DNA of 43,024 nt from DAOPZC01 sp035353175 (lineage in GTDB: Bacteria > Verrucomicrobiota > Kiritimatiellia > RFP12 > UBA1067), in assembly GCA_035353175.1 (NCBI GenBank), contig DAOPZC010000043.1:1-43024 (forward strand), written 5' to 3'. A program made the translations under genes and the position numbers. This document shows, one piece after another, positions 24,822-33,300 of this stretch. Under the pieces are notes generated by a model that was not told the DNA's origin, searched no databases, and saw only the letters and a program-made list of their open reading frames with translations. The stretch's first letter is position 1. Every line of letters begins with the position of its first letter.

Positions 24822-26165
24822 ATGAAGCGGAAAGCGATTCTATGTGTTGCGGCGGCGGTGCTGGCGGGTTGGGCAACCGGATGGGCGGCCGAGACGCCGG
24901 TTTACCGCGCGGTCAAGGCCGATGAGATCCGGGCGCGGGAAGGTGTCGGGCACGTCATGGCGAAAATCCGGGCCGGCGAAGAGATCACGGTCGCCTACCT
25001 CGGCGGGTCCATCACGGCGATGAACGGCTGGCGCAACAAGACCACGGAATGGCTGAAGGCGACGTATCCGAGGGCTTCCTTCAAAGAGGTGCATGCGGCC
25101 ATCGGCGGCACGGGCAGCGATCTGGGCGTCTTCCGCCTCGGGCGCGATGTGCTGGCCTACAAGCCGGACCTGCTGTTCGTGGAATTTGCGACGAATGACG
25201 GCGGCCAAGCCCCGGAGCAGATTTGGCGCAGCATGGAGGGCATCGTCCGCCAGACCTGGAAGCAGGACCCGCTCACGGACATCGTGTTCACTTACACGAT
25301 CACGACGGCTTTTACGAACGACTACCTCAACGGCATGTGCAACCGCTCGGCTTCGGCGATGGAGCTGCTGGCGGACCACTACGGTATCCCGTCCATCAAC
25401 TTCGGGATCCGCGTGGCGCAGCTGCTCAAAGAGAACAAACTGATCATGGACGCGAAGGTCATCGAGACGGCGGTTCCGAAAGAGTCGCCGGACCGCGACA
25501 AGCAGATCCGCGAGATGATTGCGGCGGACAAGCGCCTGCTGTTCGCCAACGACGGGGTGCACCCGCGCGAGGAGGGCCACGAGCTGTACAAGGCGGCCAT
25601 CGTCGCGGGGCTGACGCGGATGAAGGACCTGCCCGCCACCGATCATCAGGCCAAGCTTGCGAAGGCGTTTGTCGCCGACAATTGGGAGGCGGCCAAGATG
25701 ATCCCTTTAAGTGCGAAGATGCTCTCGGGCAACTGGCAGGCGCTGCCAAAGGACGACGGCAAGCAGAAGGCGTTCGGCGACCGCATGGGCCAGATATGGA
25801 CGGCCGACCAGCCCGGCAGCAAGCTGCATTTCAAGTTCAAGGGTTCGGTGGGGAAGATCTACGACCTGCTCGGCCCGGACGGCGGTCAGGTGACGATCAC
25901 GGTGGACGGCAAGCCGGGCGCCAGGCCGGTGCCGCGGTTCGACAGCTATTGCACCTACCACCGCATCGCGACGCTGGGGGCGGTCGCCGGCAGCGACATG
26001 AACAGCGTGCATGAGGTGACGGTCGAGATCCATCCGGAACAACCCGACCGCCAGAGCGTGGCCTTCCGGCTGAAGGATCCGGCCAAGGAGCTCAAGGCCC
26101 CCAAGTTCCAGGGCACGCGCGTGTGGATGAGCCAGCTCATGCTGCTGGGCGATCTGTCCGAATAG
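24822..26165 (+). CDS. Secreted SGNH/GDSL-type esterase
   Basis: 447 residues with a signal peptide cleaved near residue 23 (GWAA). SGNH blocks: YLGGSIT with Ser63 nucleophile (block I), IGGTGSDLG at 94-102 (block II), EFATNDGG with Asn125 (block III) and DGVHP with Asp244 and His247 (block V). The C-terminal half (about 270-445) is beta-rich and may be a carbohydrate-binding or lectin-like domain. Such enzymes often deacetylate plant or microbial polysaccharides; substrate here is inferred only. ATG 24822 is chosen for the signal peptide; a good promoter lies just upstream. A 27-bp gap separates it from rimO, so the two may be cotranscribed. Confidence 0.88.
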   Translation: MKRKAILCVAAAVLAGWATGWAAETPVYRAVKADEIRAREGVGHVMAKIRAGEEITVAYLGGSITAMNGWRNKTTEWLKATYPRASFKEVHAAIGGTGSDLGVFRLGRDVLAYKPDLLFVEFATNDGGQAPEQIWRSMEGIVRQTWKQDPLTDIVFTYTITTAFTNDYLNGMCNRSASAMELLADHYGIPSINFGIRVAQLLKENKLIMDAKVIETAVPKESPDRDKQIREMIAADKRLLFANDGVHPREEGHELYKAAIVAGLTRMKDLPATDHQAKLAKAFVADNWEAAKMIPLSAKMLSGNWQALPKDDGKQKAFGDRMGQIWTADQPGSKLHFKFKGSVGKIYDLLGPDGGQVTITVDGKPGARPVPRFDSYCTYHRIATLGAVAGSDMNSVHEVTVEIHPEQPDRQSVAFRLKDPAKELKAPKFQGTRVWMSQLMLLGDLSE

Positions 26166-26192
26166 ATTGTGATTGGCATAAGGGAGGGGCAC

Positions 26193-27527
26193 ATGCCTGT
26201 TTCAGTGGGTTTCATCAGCCTCGGGTGTTCGAAAAACCTGGTCGATTCGCAGGTGATGGCGGGGTATCTGAAAAGCGGCAAGATCGCGCTCGCGCCTGCG
26301 CCCGAAAAGGCGGATGTGATTCTGGTGAACACCTGCGCTTTCATCGACGCCGCGCGCGAGGAAGCCGCGGAGGCGATTCTGGGCGCGTGCGAGCATAAGA
26401 AGAACGGCGGTTGCCGCGCGGTGGTCGTGACCGGCTGCATGGTGCAGCGCTACCGGAACCGCCTCAAGAAGGCCTTTCCCGAGGTGGACGCTTTTTTGGG
26501 CGTCGACGAATTGGAGCGCATCGGCGACGTGGTGCGCCAGGTGGCAGAAGGCACGCGCCTCGGCGTGATTGCCGCCCCGGGCGAACCGGTCAAGGTCTAC
26601 ACGCCGACCTATCCGACGCTGCTTTTCACGGGCGGGCCTTTCGCGTATCTGAAGATCGCCGATGGCTGCAACCACCGGTGCGCGTATTGTGCGATCCCGG
26701 ATATCCGCGGCCATTTCCGCTCGCGGTCCGCCGACGGTCTGGTGAAGGAGGCCGAGGACATGGTGTCCGCCGGCGTCAAGGAAATCAATTTGATCTCGCA
26801 GGATTCGCTGCACTATGGGCTGGACCAGAAAGGTGCGCCGTCCATCGCCGAGCTGATGCGGCGCATCGACGCGCTGGAGGGCGATTTCCGTTTCCGCATG
26901 CTCTACGGGTATCCTGCCGGCGTGACGGAGGAGGTCCTGGAGGTGCTGAACGCCGGGCGGCATGTCTGCAAATATCTGGATTTGCCGGTGCAGCACAGCC
27001 ACCCGGAAATCCTGCGGGCCATGAATCGCGGGCAGGCGGTGGCCGCGACAAGGGACCTTGCGTCGCGCCTGCGTCAGGCGGCCCCCGGCGTCGTGCTGCG
27101 GACCACCTGCCTGGTCGGATTCCCCGGTGAGACGGAAGAGCATTTCGAGCATCTGTTGGAGTACGTGGCGCAGGCGAAATTCGACCACCTCGGCGTGTTT
27201 GCCTTCTCGCCGGAGGAGGAAACGCCCGCGTTCACGATGGACGGCACGCCGGATCCGGAAGTCACGGAAGACCGGTGCCAGCGGCTGATGACGCTGCAGA
27301 GCGCCATCGTGCGGGAACACGCGCGGGCGCTGAAGGGCACGGCGGACACGGTCTTGCTGCTGAGGCAGGAGGGCGATGTGTGGTTCGGCCGGCTGCCGCG
27401 CCAGGCACCCGAGGTGGACGGCGAGACGCGCGTGGCAAACGTTCCGAAGCAGGCGAAGGTCGGCGATTTTATGCGCGTGGAAATCACGGGCGGCAAAGGG
27501 TACGATTTAGAGGCGAAAGCGGTGTAG
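26193..27527 (+). CDS. rimO: Ribosomal protein S12 methylthiotransferase
   Basis: 444 residues of the MiaB/RimO radical-SAM methylthiotransferase family. The N-terminal UPF0004 domain carries cluster Cys12, Cys48 and Cys82 (SLGCSKNLVDS, NTCAF, TGCMVQ). The radical-SAM cluster motif is CNHRCAYC with Cys159, Cys163 and Cys166. A TRAM domain closes the protein (about 380-444). SLGCSKNLVDS and GCNHRCAYCAIP point to RimO, which thiomethylates Asp89 of S12, rather than MiaB. ATG 26193 has AGGGAGGGG upstream; an in-frame extension to 26169 is not supported. The next gene begins 7 nt after the stop, so the two are probably cotranscribed. Confidence 0.96.
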   Translation: MPVSVGFISLGCSKNLVDSQVMAGYLKSGKIALAPAPEKADVILVNTCAFIDAAREEAAEAILGACEHKKNGGCRAVVVTGCMVQRYRNRLKKAFPEVDAFLGVDELERIGDVVRQVAEGTRLGVIAAPGEPVKVYTPTYPTLLFTGGPFAYLKIADGCNHRCAYCAIPDIRGHFRSRSADGLVKEAEDMVSAGVKEINLISQDSLHYGLDQKGAPSIAELMRRIDALEGDFRFRMLYGYPAGVTEEVLEVLNAGRHVCKYLDLPVQHSHPEILRAMNRGQAVAATRDLASRLRQAAPGVVLRTTCLVGFPGETEEHFEHLLEYVAQAKFDHLGVFAFSPEEETPAFTMDGTPDPEVTEDRCQRLMTLQSAIVREHARALKGTADTVLLLRQEGDVWFGRLPRQAPEVDGETRVANVPKQAKVGDFMRVEITGGKGYDLEAKAV

Positions 27528-27534
27528 AAAAGAG

Positions 27535-27981
27535 ATGATTATTCAGTCATTGAGAGTCGTGCTGGAAGAGGCTCAGATTGCGGCCAAGCTGAAGGGCGGT
27601 TTGGCTGCGGCCAACCAGTTGAAAGACGTGACGTTCAGCCTGATGCCCGGGACGGTCAAGGTGGGCGGAAAATTTCAAGTCGGCTTCGCCATCCCGTTTG
27701 AAACCCACTGGACGGCGGACGTCTTGGATCAGGGGCGCAGGCTGGGCGTGCGTCTGTCGCATGTGTCGGTGGGGATGATCGGACTGAGTGCGGCGATGGT
27801 GACGTCACAGGTGATGAACGCCCTTTCGCAGAAACTGCAGGGCGTGGCCGGCTTGTCAGTGGAAAACGACACGATCCTGCTCGATCCGGCTGTGTTGCTG
27901 GCCGCGAAAGGGATCCGCCTCGATGCGCCGGTCAGGCGCATCGACGTGAAACAGGGAAGCGTCGAGATCGAGGTCGGCTGA
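27535..27981 (+). CDS. Small conserved-looking protein of unknown function
   Basis: 148 residues, no signal peptide or membrane segment. The pattern FSLMPGTVKVGGKFQVGFAIPFETHWTADV (about 34-63) then LSHVSVGMIGLSAAMVTSQVMNAL (about 74-97) and a beta-rich end VRRIDVKQGSVEIEV suggests a small lipid-binding-like alpha/beta sandwich, comparable in layout to DUF2993/LmeA. I cannot confirm a family. It starts 7 nt after rimO and ends 61 bp before the antiporter gene. It is most probably translated from the rimO transcript. AGAAAAGAG lies close to its ATG. Confidence 0.6.
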   Translation: MIIQSLRVVLEEAQIAAKLKGGLAAANQLKDVTFSLMPGTVKVGGKFQVGFAIPFETHWTADVLDQGRRLGVRLSHVSVGMIGLSAAMVTSQVMNALSQKLQGVAGLSVENDTILLDPAVLLAAKGIRLDAPVRRIDVKQGSVEIEVG

Positions 27982-28042
27982 ACGTCCCGCTGCCGGCGCT
28001 GGGAAAGCACTCGGTCAGCCGCCCTGTCCCGTTGAGGAGCTC

Positions 28043-30055
28043 ATGGATACGACGTCGTTTTTTCAGGATCTGGCCGTTATACTCGTCGCCGTCGGGCTTG
28101 TGTCCGCGGTGTTCATGCGGTTGGGCTGGCCCAAGGTCATCGGGTATATTCTCGCCGGGACGGCGATCGGCAAATACACCTTCGGCGGCTCGCTCGTGAT
28201 CAACCAGGGCAGCATCGATGTGCTCGGGCAGATCGGCGTGGTGTTCCTGATGTTCACGCTGGGGCTGGAGTTCAGCGTCCGGAAGCTGAAAAAGGTCGGA
28301 CACGTCATTTTTCCCACCGCGCTGTTGGACATGGCGGTTATGATCTGGGCCGGACATTTCGTGGGCACGAAGATTTTCGGCTGGGGATCGGTTCAGAGCC
28401 TGTTCCTTGGCGCGGCGATCAGTGACTCGGCAACGACGCTCTTGGCGAAGACCATCAGCGAAATGGGATGGGGCTCGCGGCGGTTCGCCAAATACATTTT
28501 CGGAATCACCATCACCGAAGACATCCTGTGTGTCGGCGTGATCGCGCTGCTGACGGGGCTCGTGAAGTCGGGGACCATGCATGCGGGCGCGATGGCGTAC
28601 AGCCTGGGCGGCTTGCTGCTGTTCCTGACGGGGGTGACCGTCTTCGGGCTTTTGCTGGTGCCGCGCCTGTTGAACCGCGTGGCGCGCCTCAAAGACGACG
28701 AGTCACTGTTGCTGACGATGCTCGGGGTCTGTTTCCTTGTCGCGTTCATTGCGGCGAAGCTGGATTTCAGCCTAGCGCTCGGCGCATTTCTCGTGGGGGT
28801 GATGGGCGCGGAGTCGGAGCCGCTGAAACGCATCTATCAGCAGTGCGTGCCGCTGCGGACGATGTTCAGCGCGATCTTCTTTGTGACGATCGGCTTGCTG
28901 ATCGATCCGATGCAGATGCTGGCGCACTGGCAGGCGATTCTGACGCTGACCGCCGTGGTGATCGTCGGCAAGAGCGTCAACTGTACGGTGGGTTCTTTGT
29001 TGACGGGGCAGGACATCAAGAACGCGCTGCAGACGGGCATCGGTCTGGCACAGATCGGTGAGTTCGCCTATCTGGTGGCGCTGATCGGCCTGACCATGAA
29101 GGCGGTGGACCGCTCGGTCTATCAGATCGCGGTGGGCGTTTCGGTGTTGACCACGTTGCTGAACCCTTTCCTGCTGCGGGCGTCCGACCCGTTTGCGGAC
29201 TGGGTCGAGCGCCGGATGCCGGCGCGCTGGAAAGAGTGCCTGGCGACGTATGCGAACTGGGCTGAGCGTTTTCTGCACAGTCCCGCGCCCGGCGTCACCG
29301 CGAAGGCTATCCGGTTCAACCTGACGCTGGTGCTGTTGCAACTGGCGCTGGTGGCCGTGGTTTTCATCGCGGCGGGCATGCTGGCCCGCCTGGATTTCGC
29401 CCGGCTCTCGCCGCTGATCGAGGCCAACAAGAAGACGCTGCTGTGGGGCGCGGCCAGCCTGCTGACGGTGCCGAACGCGATCTTTCTTTTTTTCCGCGCC
29501 CGCGCTTTGGGCGGGGTGGTTTCCGATACGCTGGTTCCTGTGAAGGTGGCCGAGACCTTGTGGGCCCAGTCCTTCCGGCGCGTGACCGGCTTGCTGTTTG
29601 CCGTGTCCGGAATGGCCGCGCTGTTTCTCGAGAGCGTGTTGCTGAGCGGCACCATCATGCCAGAACAGGGGTGGGCGCGGGCTTTGGTGGGCGTGACCTT
29701 GCTGGTCGTCGGGGTCGCCGGCTGGAAACGGTTCCGGCGCGTCGGCGTGGAGTCGCTCGAAACGCTGAGGGGCGTGTTGACGAAAGAGGTCGAGACGGAC
29801 CCGACAGAGTCAGCGGCTGATCTGCTGGACATCCACACGGATAAGATCAAGGTGGGGCGCGAATCGGTGGTGCGCGGGCGGTCGCTCCGGGAGATCAACC
29901 TGCGGGCGCGGGTCGGTGCGAGCGTGATCGGCATCGAGCGCCGTGGCTCGACCATTGTGAACCCCAGGGCGGAAGAGACGCTCGAGCCGGATGACTTGGT
30001 GGTGGTGTTGGGCGATGACGAACAAATCGTGCGGGCCCGGGGGTTGTTGACGTGA
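28043..30055 (+). CDS. CPA2-family cation:proton antiporter with C-terminal RCK_C domain
   Basis: 670 residues. The first about 390 form a Kef-type antiporter with 12-13 helices, including LGWPKVIGYILAGTAIGKYTFG, FLMFTLGLEFSVRKLKK, LGAAISDSATTLLAK and FSLALGAFLVGVMGAES. Four more helices follow (about 430-575), then a short cytoplasmic linker and an RCK_C/TrkA-C-type domain (about 595-670: VVRGRSLREINLRARVGASVIGIERRG, LEPDDLVVVLGDDEQIVRA). The RCK_N Rossmann domain usual in KefB/KefC is absent, replaced in position by the extra helices. It is expected to exchange K+ or Na+ for H+ across the inner membrane. ATG has GAGGAGC upstream. Confidence 0.88.
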   Translation: MDTTSFFQDLAVILVAVGLVSAVFMRLGWPKVIGYILAGTAIGKYTFGGSLVINQGSIDVLGQIGVVFLMFTLGLEFSVRKLKKVGHVIFPTALLDMAVMIWAGHFVGTKIFGWGSVQSLFLGAAISDSATTLLAKTISEMGWGSRRFAKYIFGITITEDILCVGVIALLTGLVKSGTMHAGAMAYSLGGLLLFLTGVTVFGLLLVPRLLNRVARLKDDESLLLTMLGVCFLVAFIAAKLDFSLALGAFLVGVMGAESEPLKRIYQQCVPLRTMFSAIFFVTIGLLIDPMQMLAHWQAILTLTAVVIVGKSVNCTVGSLLTGQDIKNALQTGIGLAQIGEFAYLVALIGLTMKAVDRSVYQIAVGVSVLTTLLNPFLLRASDPFADWVERRMPARWKECLATYANWAERFLHSPAPGVTAKAIRFNLTLVLLQLALVAVVFIAAGMLARLDFARLSPLIEANKKTLLWGAASLLTVPNAIFLFFRARALGGVVSDTLVPVKVAETLWAQSFRRVTGLLFAVSGMAALFLESVLLSGTIMPEQGWARALVGVTLLVVGVAGWKRFRRVGVESLETLRGVLTKEVETDPTESAADLLDIHTDKIKVGRESVVRGRSLREINLRARVGASVIGIERRGSTIVNPRAEETLEPDDLVVVLGDDEQIVRARGLLT

Positions 30056-30093
30056 TCGGACGGGCGGATTTCGGCGGAAGGGGATGATGTTTC

Positions 30094-30738
30094 GTGAAGA
30101 CGGCTTTGTTTGACCTGGATGGGACCCTGATCGATTCGCGCGCGGATCTGGCGCTGGCGATCAATCTGACGCGGCAGGATTTCGGCCTGTCTCCGAAATC
30201 GCAGGACGATGTGGTGGCGTGCGTCGGCGAGGGCGTCCGCCTCCTGATCGAGCGCGCGATCCCGGAGCGGCCGGAACTGTGGGACGCCATGCTGGCGCAT
30301 CAGCGCACCCATTATCTCGCACACTGCCTGGACAACACGGCGCTTTATCCGGGGGTGTGGGAGACGCTGGAGTCCTTGTGCGCTGCAGGGTGGCGTCTTG
30401 CGGTGGTGACCAATAAGCCGGGGCCCGTGACCCGCACGATACTTGAGGGACTCGGCATCTCGCCGGCTTTCGGCGCGGTCGTGGGCGGCGGCGACTGTCC
30501 CGTGCTCAAGCCCGATCCAGCCCCCCTCCTCGTGGCGGCCGCGCAGATGGGGGTGACGCTCGATCGGGAGGACTGGATGGTGGGGGACAACTTCACCGAC
30601 CTGGCGTCGGGGCGCCGGGCAGGGCTCAAGCGCTGTTTCTGCCGGTACGGCTTTGGCCAGTTGCGCGACGAAACCTACGACCTTGCCGTCGACCGGATGA
30701 CGGATTTCCTCTCGACGGGTCGCGAATCCGGAAAATGA
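30094..30738 (+). CDS. gph: Phosphoglycolate phosphatase-like HAD hydrolase
   Basis: 214 residues, cytoplasmic HAD superfamily, subfamily IA. Motif I FDLDGTLIDSR (6-16) has nucleophile Asp7 and acid/base Asp9. Motif II is VVTNK (near 105), motif III a conserved Lys in KPDPAPL, motif IV VGDNFTDLASG. It likely dephosphorylates 2-phosphoglycolate formed from 3'-phosphoglycolate ends of damaged DNA. Specificity within HAD IA is not provable from sequence. The GTG start follows GGAAGGGG by about 10 nt. It ends 133 bp before the porin gene of the phosphate locus. Confidence 0.85.
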   Translation: MKTALFDLDGTLIDSRADLALAINLTRQDFGLSPKSQDDVVACVGEGVRLLIERAIPERPELWDAMLAHQRTHYLAHCLDNTALYPGVWETLESLCAAGWRLAVVTNKPGPVTRTILEGLGISPAFGAVVGGGDCPVLKPDPAPLLVAAAQMGVTLDREDWMVGDNFTDLASGRRAGLKRCFCRYGFGQLRDETYDLAVDRMTDFLSTGRESGK

Positions 30739-30765
30739 AATAACCGAAAGCTCATAATCGGCTCA

Positions 30766-30780
30766 CGTGTCCCTGACACG
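30766..30780. promoter_or_regulatory. 15-bp palindrome upstream of the porin gene
   Basis: CGTGTC-CCT-GACACG is a near-perfect dyad in the 133-bp gap between gph and the outer-membrane protein gene. There is no T-tract, so a terminator is unlikely. It could be an operator. Confidence 0.3.
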
Positions 30781-30871
30781 CCTCATGCATGATGTGCGCC
30801 AATCGTTTGGGTAAACAGGCGGCGGTTGCCGTCAGACCAACGGGTGACATCAGAAGGAGGAAGTGAGCCTT

Positions 30872-32263
30872 ATGAAGAATATAACGCTGGCGGGTGTTGT
30901 CTGTGCGGCCATGCTCGCGCCGCTGCTCGCTCAAGAAGCGGGGGCTGAGAAGCAAGCGACGGCGTGCGATTTCGACGCCGGTGCCGACGTCCGGTTCCGT
31001 TACGAATACAAAGACAACTGGATGGACAAGGGCAAGACCTCGGTCAATCCGGACTACGAAGACTACTACCGGTTACGCACCCGCATTTGGGGCAAGGCGA
31101 CCTACGGCGATGATCTGGGCGCGTATCTGCGTTTAGGCAACGAGTTCCGCGACTACCGCAACAGCGAGGCGAACGCGCACAAGAACGAGTTTCCTGACGA
31201 GGTCTATATCGACAACCTCTACTTCGACGTCAACAACCTCGGCGATCGCGTGGACTTGCGGGTCGGCCGGCAGGACATCAAAGAGGGTGCGGGTCGGCTG
31301 ATCAGCGACGGCACGCCGGGAGACGGCTCCCGCTCCGCCTACTTCAACGCGATCTTCGCGAAAGTCCGGCTTCTAGAGAAGAGCGACGTCGACCTGATGG
31401 GCACGTGGAACCCGTATCGCGACAATTGGACGCTCGGCAATCCGTACGAGGACTACGACCTCACCAAGATCAAGAGCGGCGACCCTTACTCCAAGATGGA
31501 TGAGAAAGGGCTGATGGCCTATTTCCATTACAACGAGGTCCCTGATTTTCCGATGGAGTTCTATTGGATCTGGAAACAGGAAGAACGCTTCTACGACAGC
31601 GCCGGGAAGCGCTATCCGGGGCGCGATTTTCATACGCTCGGCACGCGCCTGACGCCGAAACTTGGCGACAAATTAACGGCGGAAGTCGAAGCGGCTGTCC
31701 AGCTCGGCCAAACGGATGGGCAGTCTGGAATGGAAGCGCGTGACCTCGCGGCCTGGATGACCTACGCCGGGGTGACCTACTCCGAAAAGGAGGTCTTCGG
31801 CAAACCCAAACTCACGGGCGCGCTGCTCTACCTCTCGGGCGACGAGGACAGCTACTACAAGACCGCAGACGGGAGCACCGATACGGGGTGGAACCCGGTC
31901 TTCAACCGCGCCACATGGTTCAGCGAAATCTGTTCGGGCATGTACGATCAGTACCGCTGGTCAAACCTGATCTACCCGCATCTCGAAGCGGGACTTGAAC
32001 CATACGCCAAACACAAAGTCAAACTCCAGAGCGGCCCGATGTTCGCGGCAGAAAAAGACAACGGCGCGACGGACAACTACCGCGGCCTCTATACCCAGGT
32101 CCGCTACGATTTCCCGCTGCTCAGCAAGATTTTCGGGAAACGCGGCGAGGTGACCGGCGCGGTGGTGGGCGAGGCGATGGTCTATGGCGATTATTACGCG
32201 CATGAGGTCGCGGACGCGGACATGGCCACTTGGCTGCGGTTCGAGGTGAACGGAAAGTTCTAA
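30872..32263 (+). CDS. Outer-membrane beta-barrel porin, probable phosphate-regulated
   Basis: 463 residues with a signal peptide cleaved near residue 19. The mature part has alternating strand pattern, acidic loops and many Tyr/Asp, e.g. GADVRFRYEYKDNWMD, RLRTRIWGKATYGDDLGAYLR and VDLRVGRQDIKEGAGRL, similar to alginate-export/OprP-like 16-18-strand barrels. It ends WLRFEVNGKF, the terminal Phe being the BAM recognition signal. It probably acts as an anion or substrate channel. The start MKNITLAG has AAGGAGG 11 nt upstream; an in-frame GTG at 30863 has only 2 nt spacing. It sits directly upstream of pstS, which suggests phosphate uptake (inference). Confidence 0.8.
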   Translation: MKNITLAGVVCAAMLAPLLAQEAGAEKQATACDFDAGADVRFRYEYKDNWMDKGKTSVNPDYEDYYRLRTRIWGKATYGDDLGAYLRLGNEFRDYRNSEANAHKNEFPDEVYIDNLYFDVNNLGDRVDLRVGRQDIKEGAGRLISDGTPGDGSRSAYFNAIFAKVRLLEKSDVDLMGTWNPYRDNWTLGNPYEDYDLTKIKSGDPYSKMDEKGLMAYFHYNEVPDFPMEFYWIWKQEERFYDSAGKRYPGRDFHTLGTRLTPKLGDKLTAEVEAAVQLGQTDGQSGMEARDLAAWMTYAGVTYSEKEVFGKPKLTGALLYLSGDEDSYYKTADGSTDTGWNPVFNRATWFSEICSGMYDQYRWSNLIYPHLEAGLEPYAKHKVKLQSGPMFAAEKDNGATDNYRGLYTQVRYDFPLLSKIFGKRGEVTGAVVGEAMVYGDYYAHEVADADMATWLRFEVNGKF

Positions 32264-32323
32264 TCCATTTCTAACGGCATCGACATGCGGATTTAACACG
32301 AAAAGGGTTTCATAACACGCGGA

Positions 32324-32340
32324 CAGGCACAAGGTGCCTG
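32324..32340. promoter_or_regulatory. Hairpin just upstream of pstS
   Basis: CAGGCAC-AAG-GTGCCTG is a perfect 7-bp stem with a 3-nt loop, ending 17 nt before the pstS ATG and just before its ribosome-binding site. TAACACG occurs twice upstream, at 32294 and 32313, and TAACGGC at 32272. Regulation of pstS relative to the porin gene is a possible role. Confidence 0.4.
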
Positions 32341-32357
32341 CGCAGAAAGGTGGAAGC

Positions 32358-33179
32358 ATGAAAAAAGTATTATTGGTGGCAGGATTGGCCGTCGCGGGTG
32401 CGATGACGCAGGCGCAGGAGAAACTGGTGCTGGACGGCTCGACGACGGTCGGGCCGATCGCCAAGGCGTTCGCCGAGTCGTACATGCGGCAGAATCCGGG
32501 CGTGAACATCATGGTGAGCGAGTCGGGCAGCGGCAACGGGGCCAAGGCCTTGCTGAACGGGACCTGCGATATCGCCAACCTGTCGCGCCACCTGAAAGAC
32601 TCCGAGAAGACGGCGATGGAGGAGAAGGGCGTGAAACCGGTCGCCCATGTGGTGGCCTTCGACGCGTTGCCCGTGATCGTACATCCCTCCAACAAAGTCA
32701 GGGGGCTGACGATCGATCAGATCCGCGACATCTACACCGGCAAGGTGACCAACTGGAAAGAGGTCGGCGGCAGCGATCAGACGATCGTGGTGATCAGCCG
32801 CGACACCAACAGCGGCACGTTTGAGACGTTCAAGGAACTGGTGCTCGGGAAAGACGCGAAGATCGTCGGGAATGCGGAGTACACGGGCAGCAACGGCGGC
32901 GTCCGCCAGCGCGTGCAGATGACCAAAGGCGCGATCGGCTATGCCGGCCTCGGATTCCTGGACCGCGCGGTCAAGGCGCTGGAGATCAACGGCGTGGCCC
33001 CTTCGGCCGAGACGGTGATCGCAAAGAGCTATCCGATCTCTCGCGAGCTGTTCATGTTCACGAACGGCGAGCCTGCGCCGGAAAGCCTGCCGGGTAAGTT
33101 CCTGGGCCTGAGCCAGACGGAAAAGGGCCGGGAGATCATCGAAGAGATCGGCTTCGTGCCGGTCCCCTCGAAAAAGTAG
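32358..33179 (+). CDS. pstS: Phosphate-binding periplasmic protein PstS
   Basis: 273 residues with a signal peptide cleaved near residue 18-20 (TQAQ). The phosphate-binding motifs are clear: LDGSTTVGPIAKAFAE (25-40), SESGSGNGAKALLNGTCDIANLSR and RDTNSGTFETF. It captures inorganic phosphate and hands it to PstCA. AAAGGTGG lies 5 nt before ATG 32358. It is the first gene of the Pst transporter, after the porin. Confidence 0.96.
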   Translation: MKKVLLVAGLAVAGAMTQAQEKLVLDGSTTVGPIAKAFAESYMRQNPGVNIMVSESGSGNGAKALLNGTCDIANLSRHLKDSEKTAMEEKGVKPVAHVVAFDALPVIVHPSNKVRGLTIDQIRDIYTGKVTNWKEVGGSDQTIVVISRDTNSGTFETFKELVLGKDAKIVGNAEYTGSNGGVRQRVQMTKGAIGYAGLGFLDRAVKALEINGVAPSAETVIAKSYPISRELFMFTNGEPAPESLPGKFLGLSQTEKGREIIEEIGFVPVPSKK

Positions 33180-33266
33180 CAAAGGGACAGAAGCTGCGGT
33201 TTTCGGCAGGGCGTGTTCCCCGAACGCATCGCAGAAGGTTCGGGGCGCATCCTTGCCGGAGGCCCT

Positions 33267-33296
33267 ATGGCAAAGAGTATCTGTGAGCGGTTCTGA
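33267..33296 (+). CDS. Possible short leader ORF before pstC
   Basis: ATG 33267 opens a nine-codon frame (MAKSICERF) ending in TGA at 33294-33296, 4 nt before the pstC ATG and out of frame with it. It has GGAGG with 4 nt spacing, stronger than any site for pstC, so ribosomes may reach pstC by termination-reinitiation. Its existence as an expressed peptide is unproven. Confidence 0.35.
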   Translation: MAKSICERF

Positions 33297-33300
33297 CACC

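Noticed and set aside
33253..33300. TTG 33253 as the pstC start
   Set aside because: It would place the GGAGG inside the gene and add a non-homologous N-terminus; ATG 33301 fits PstC better.
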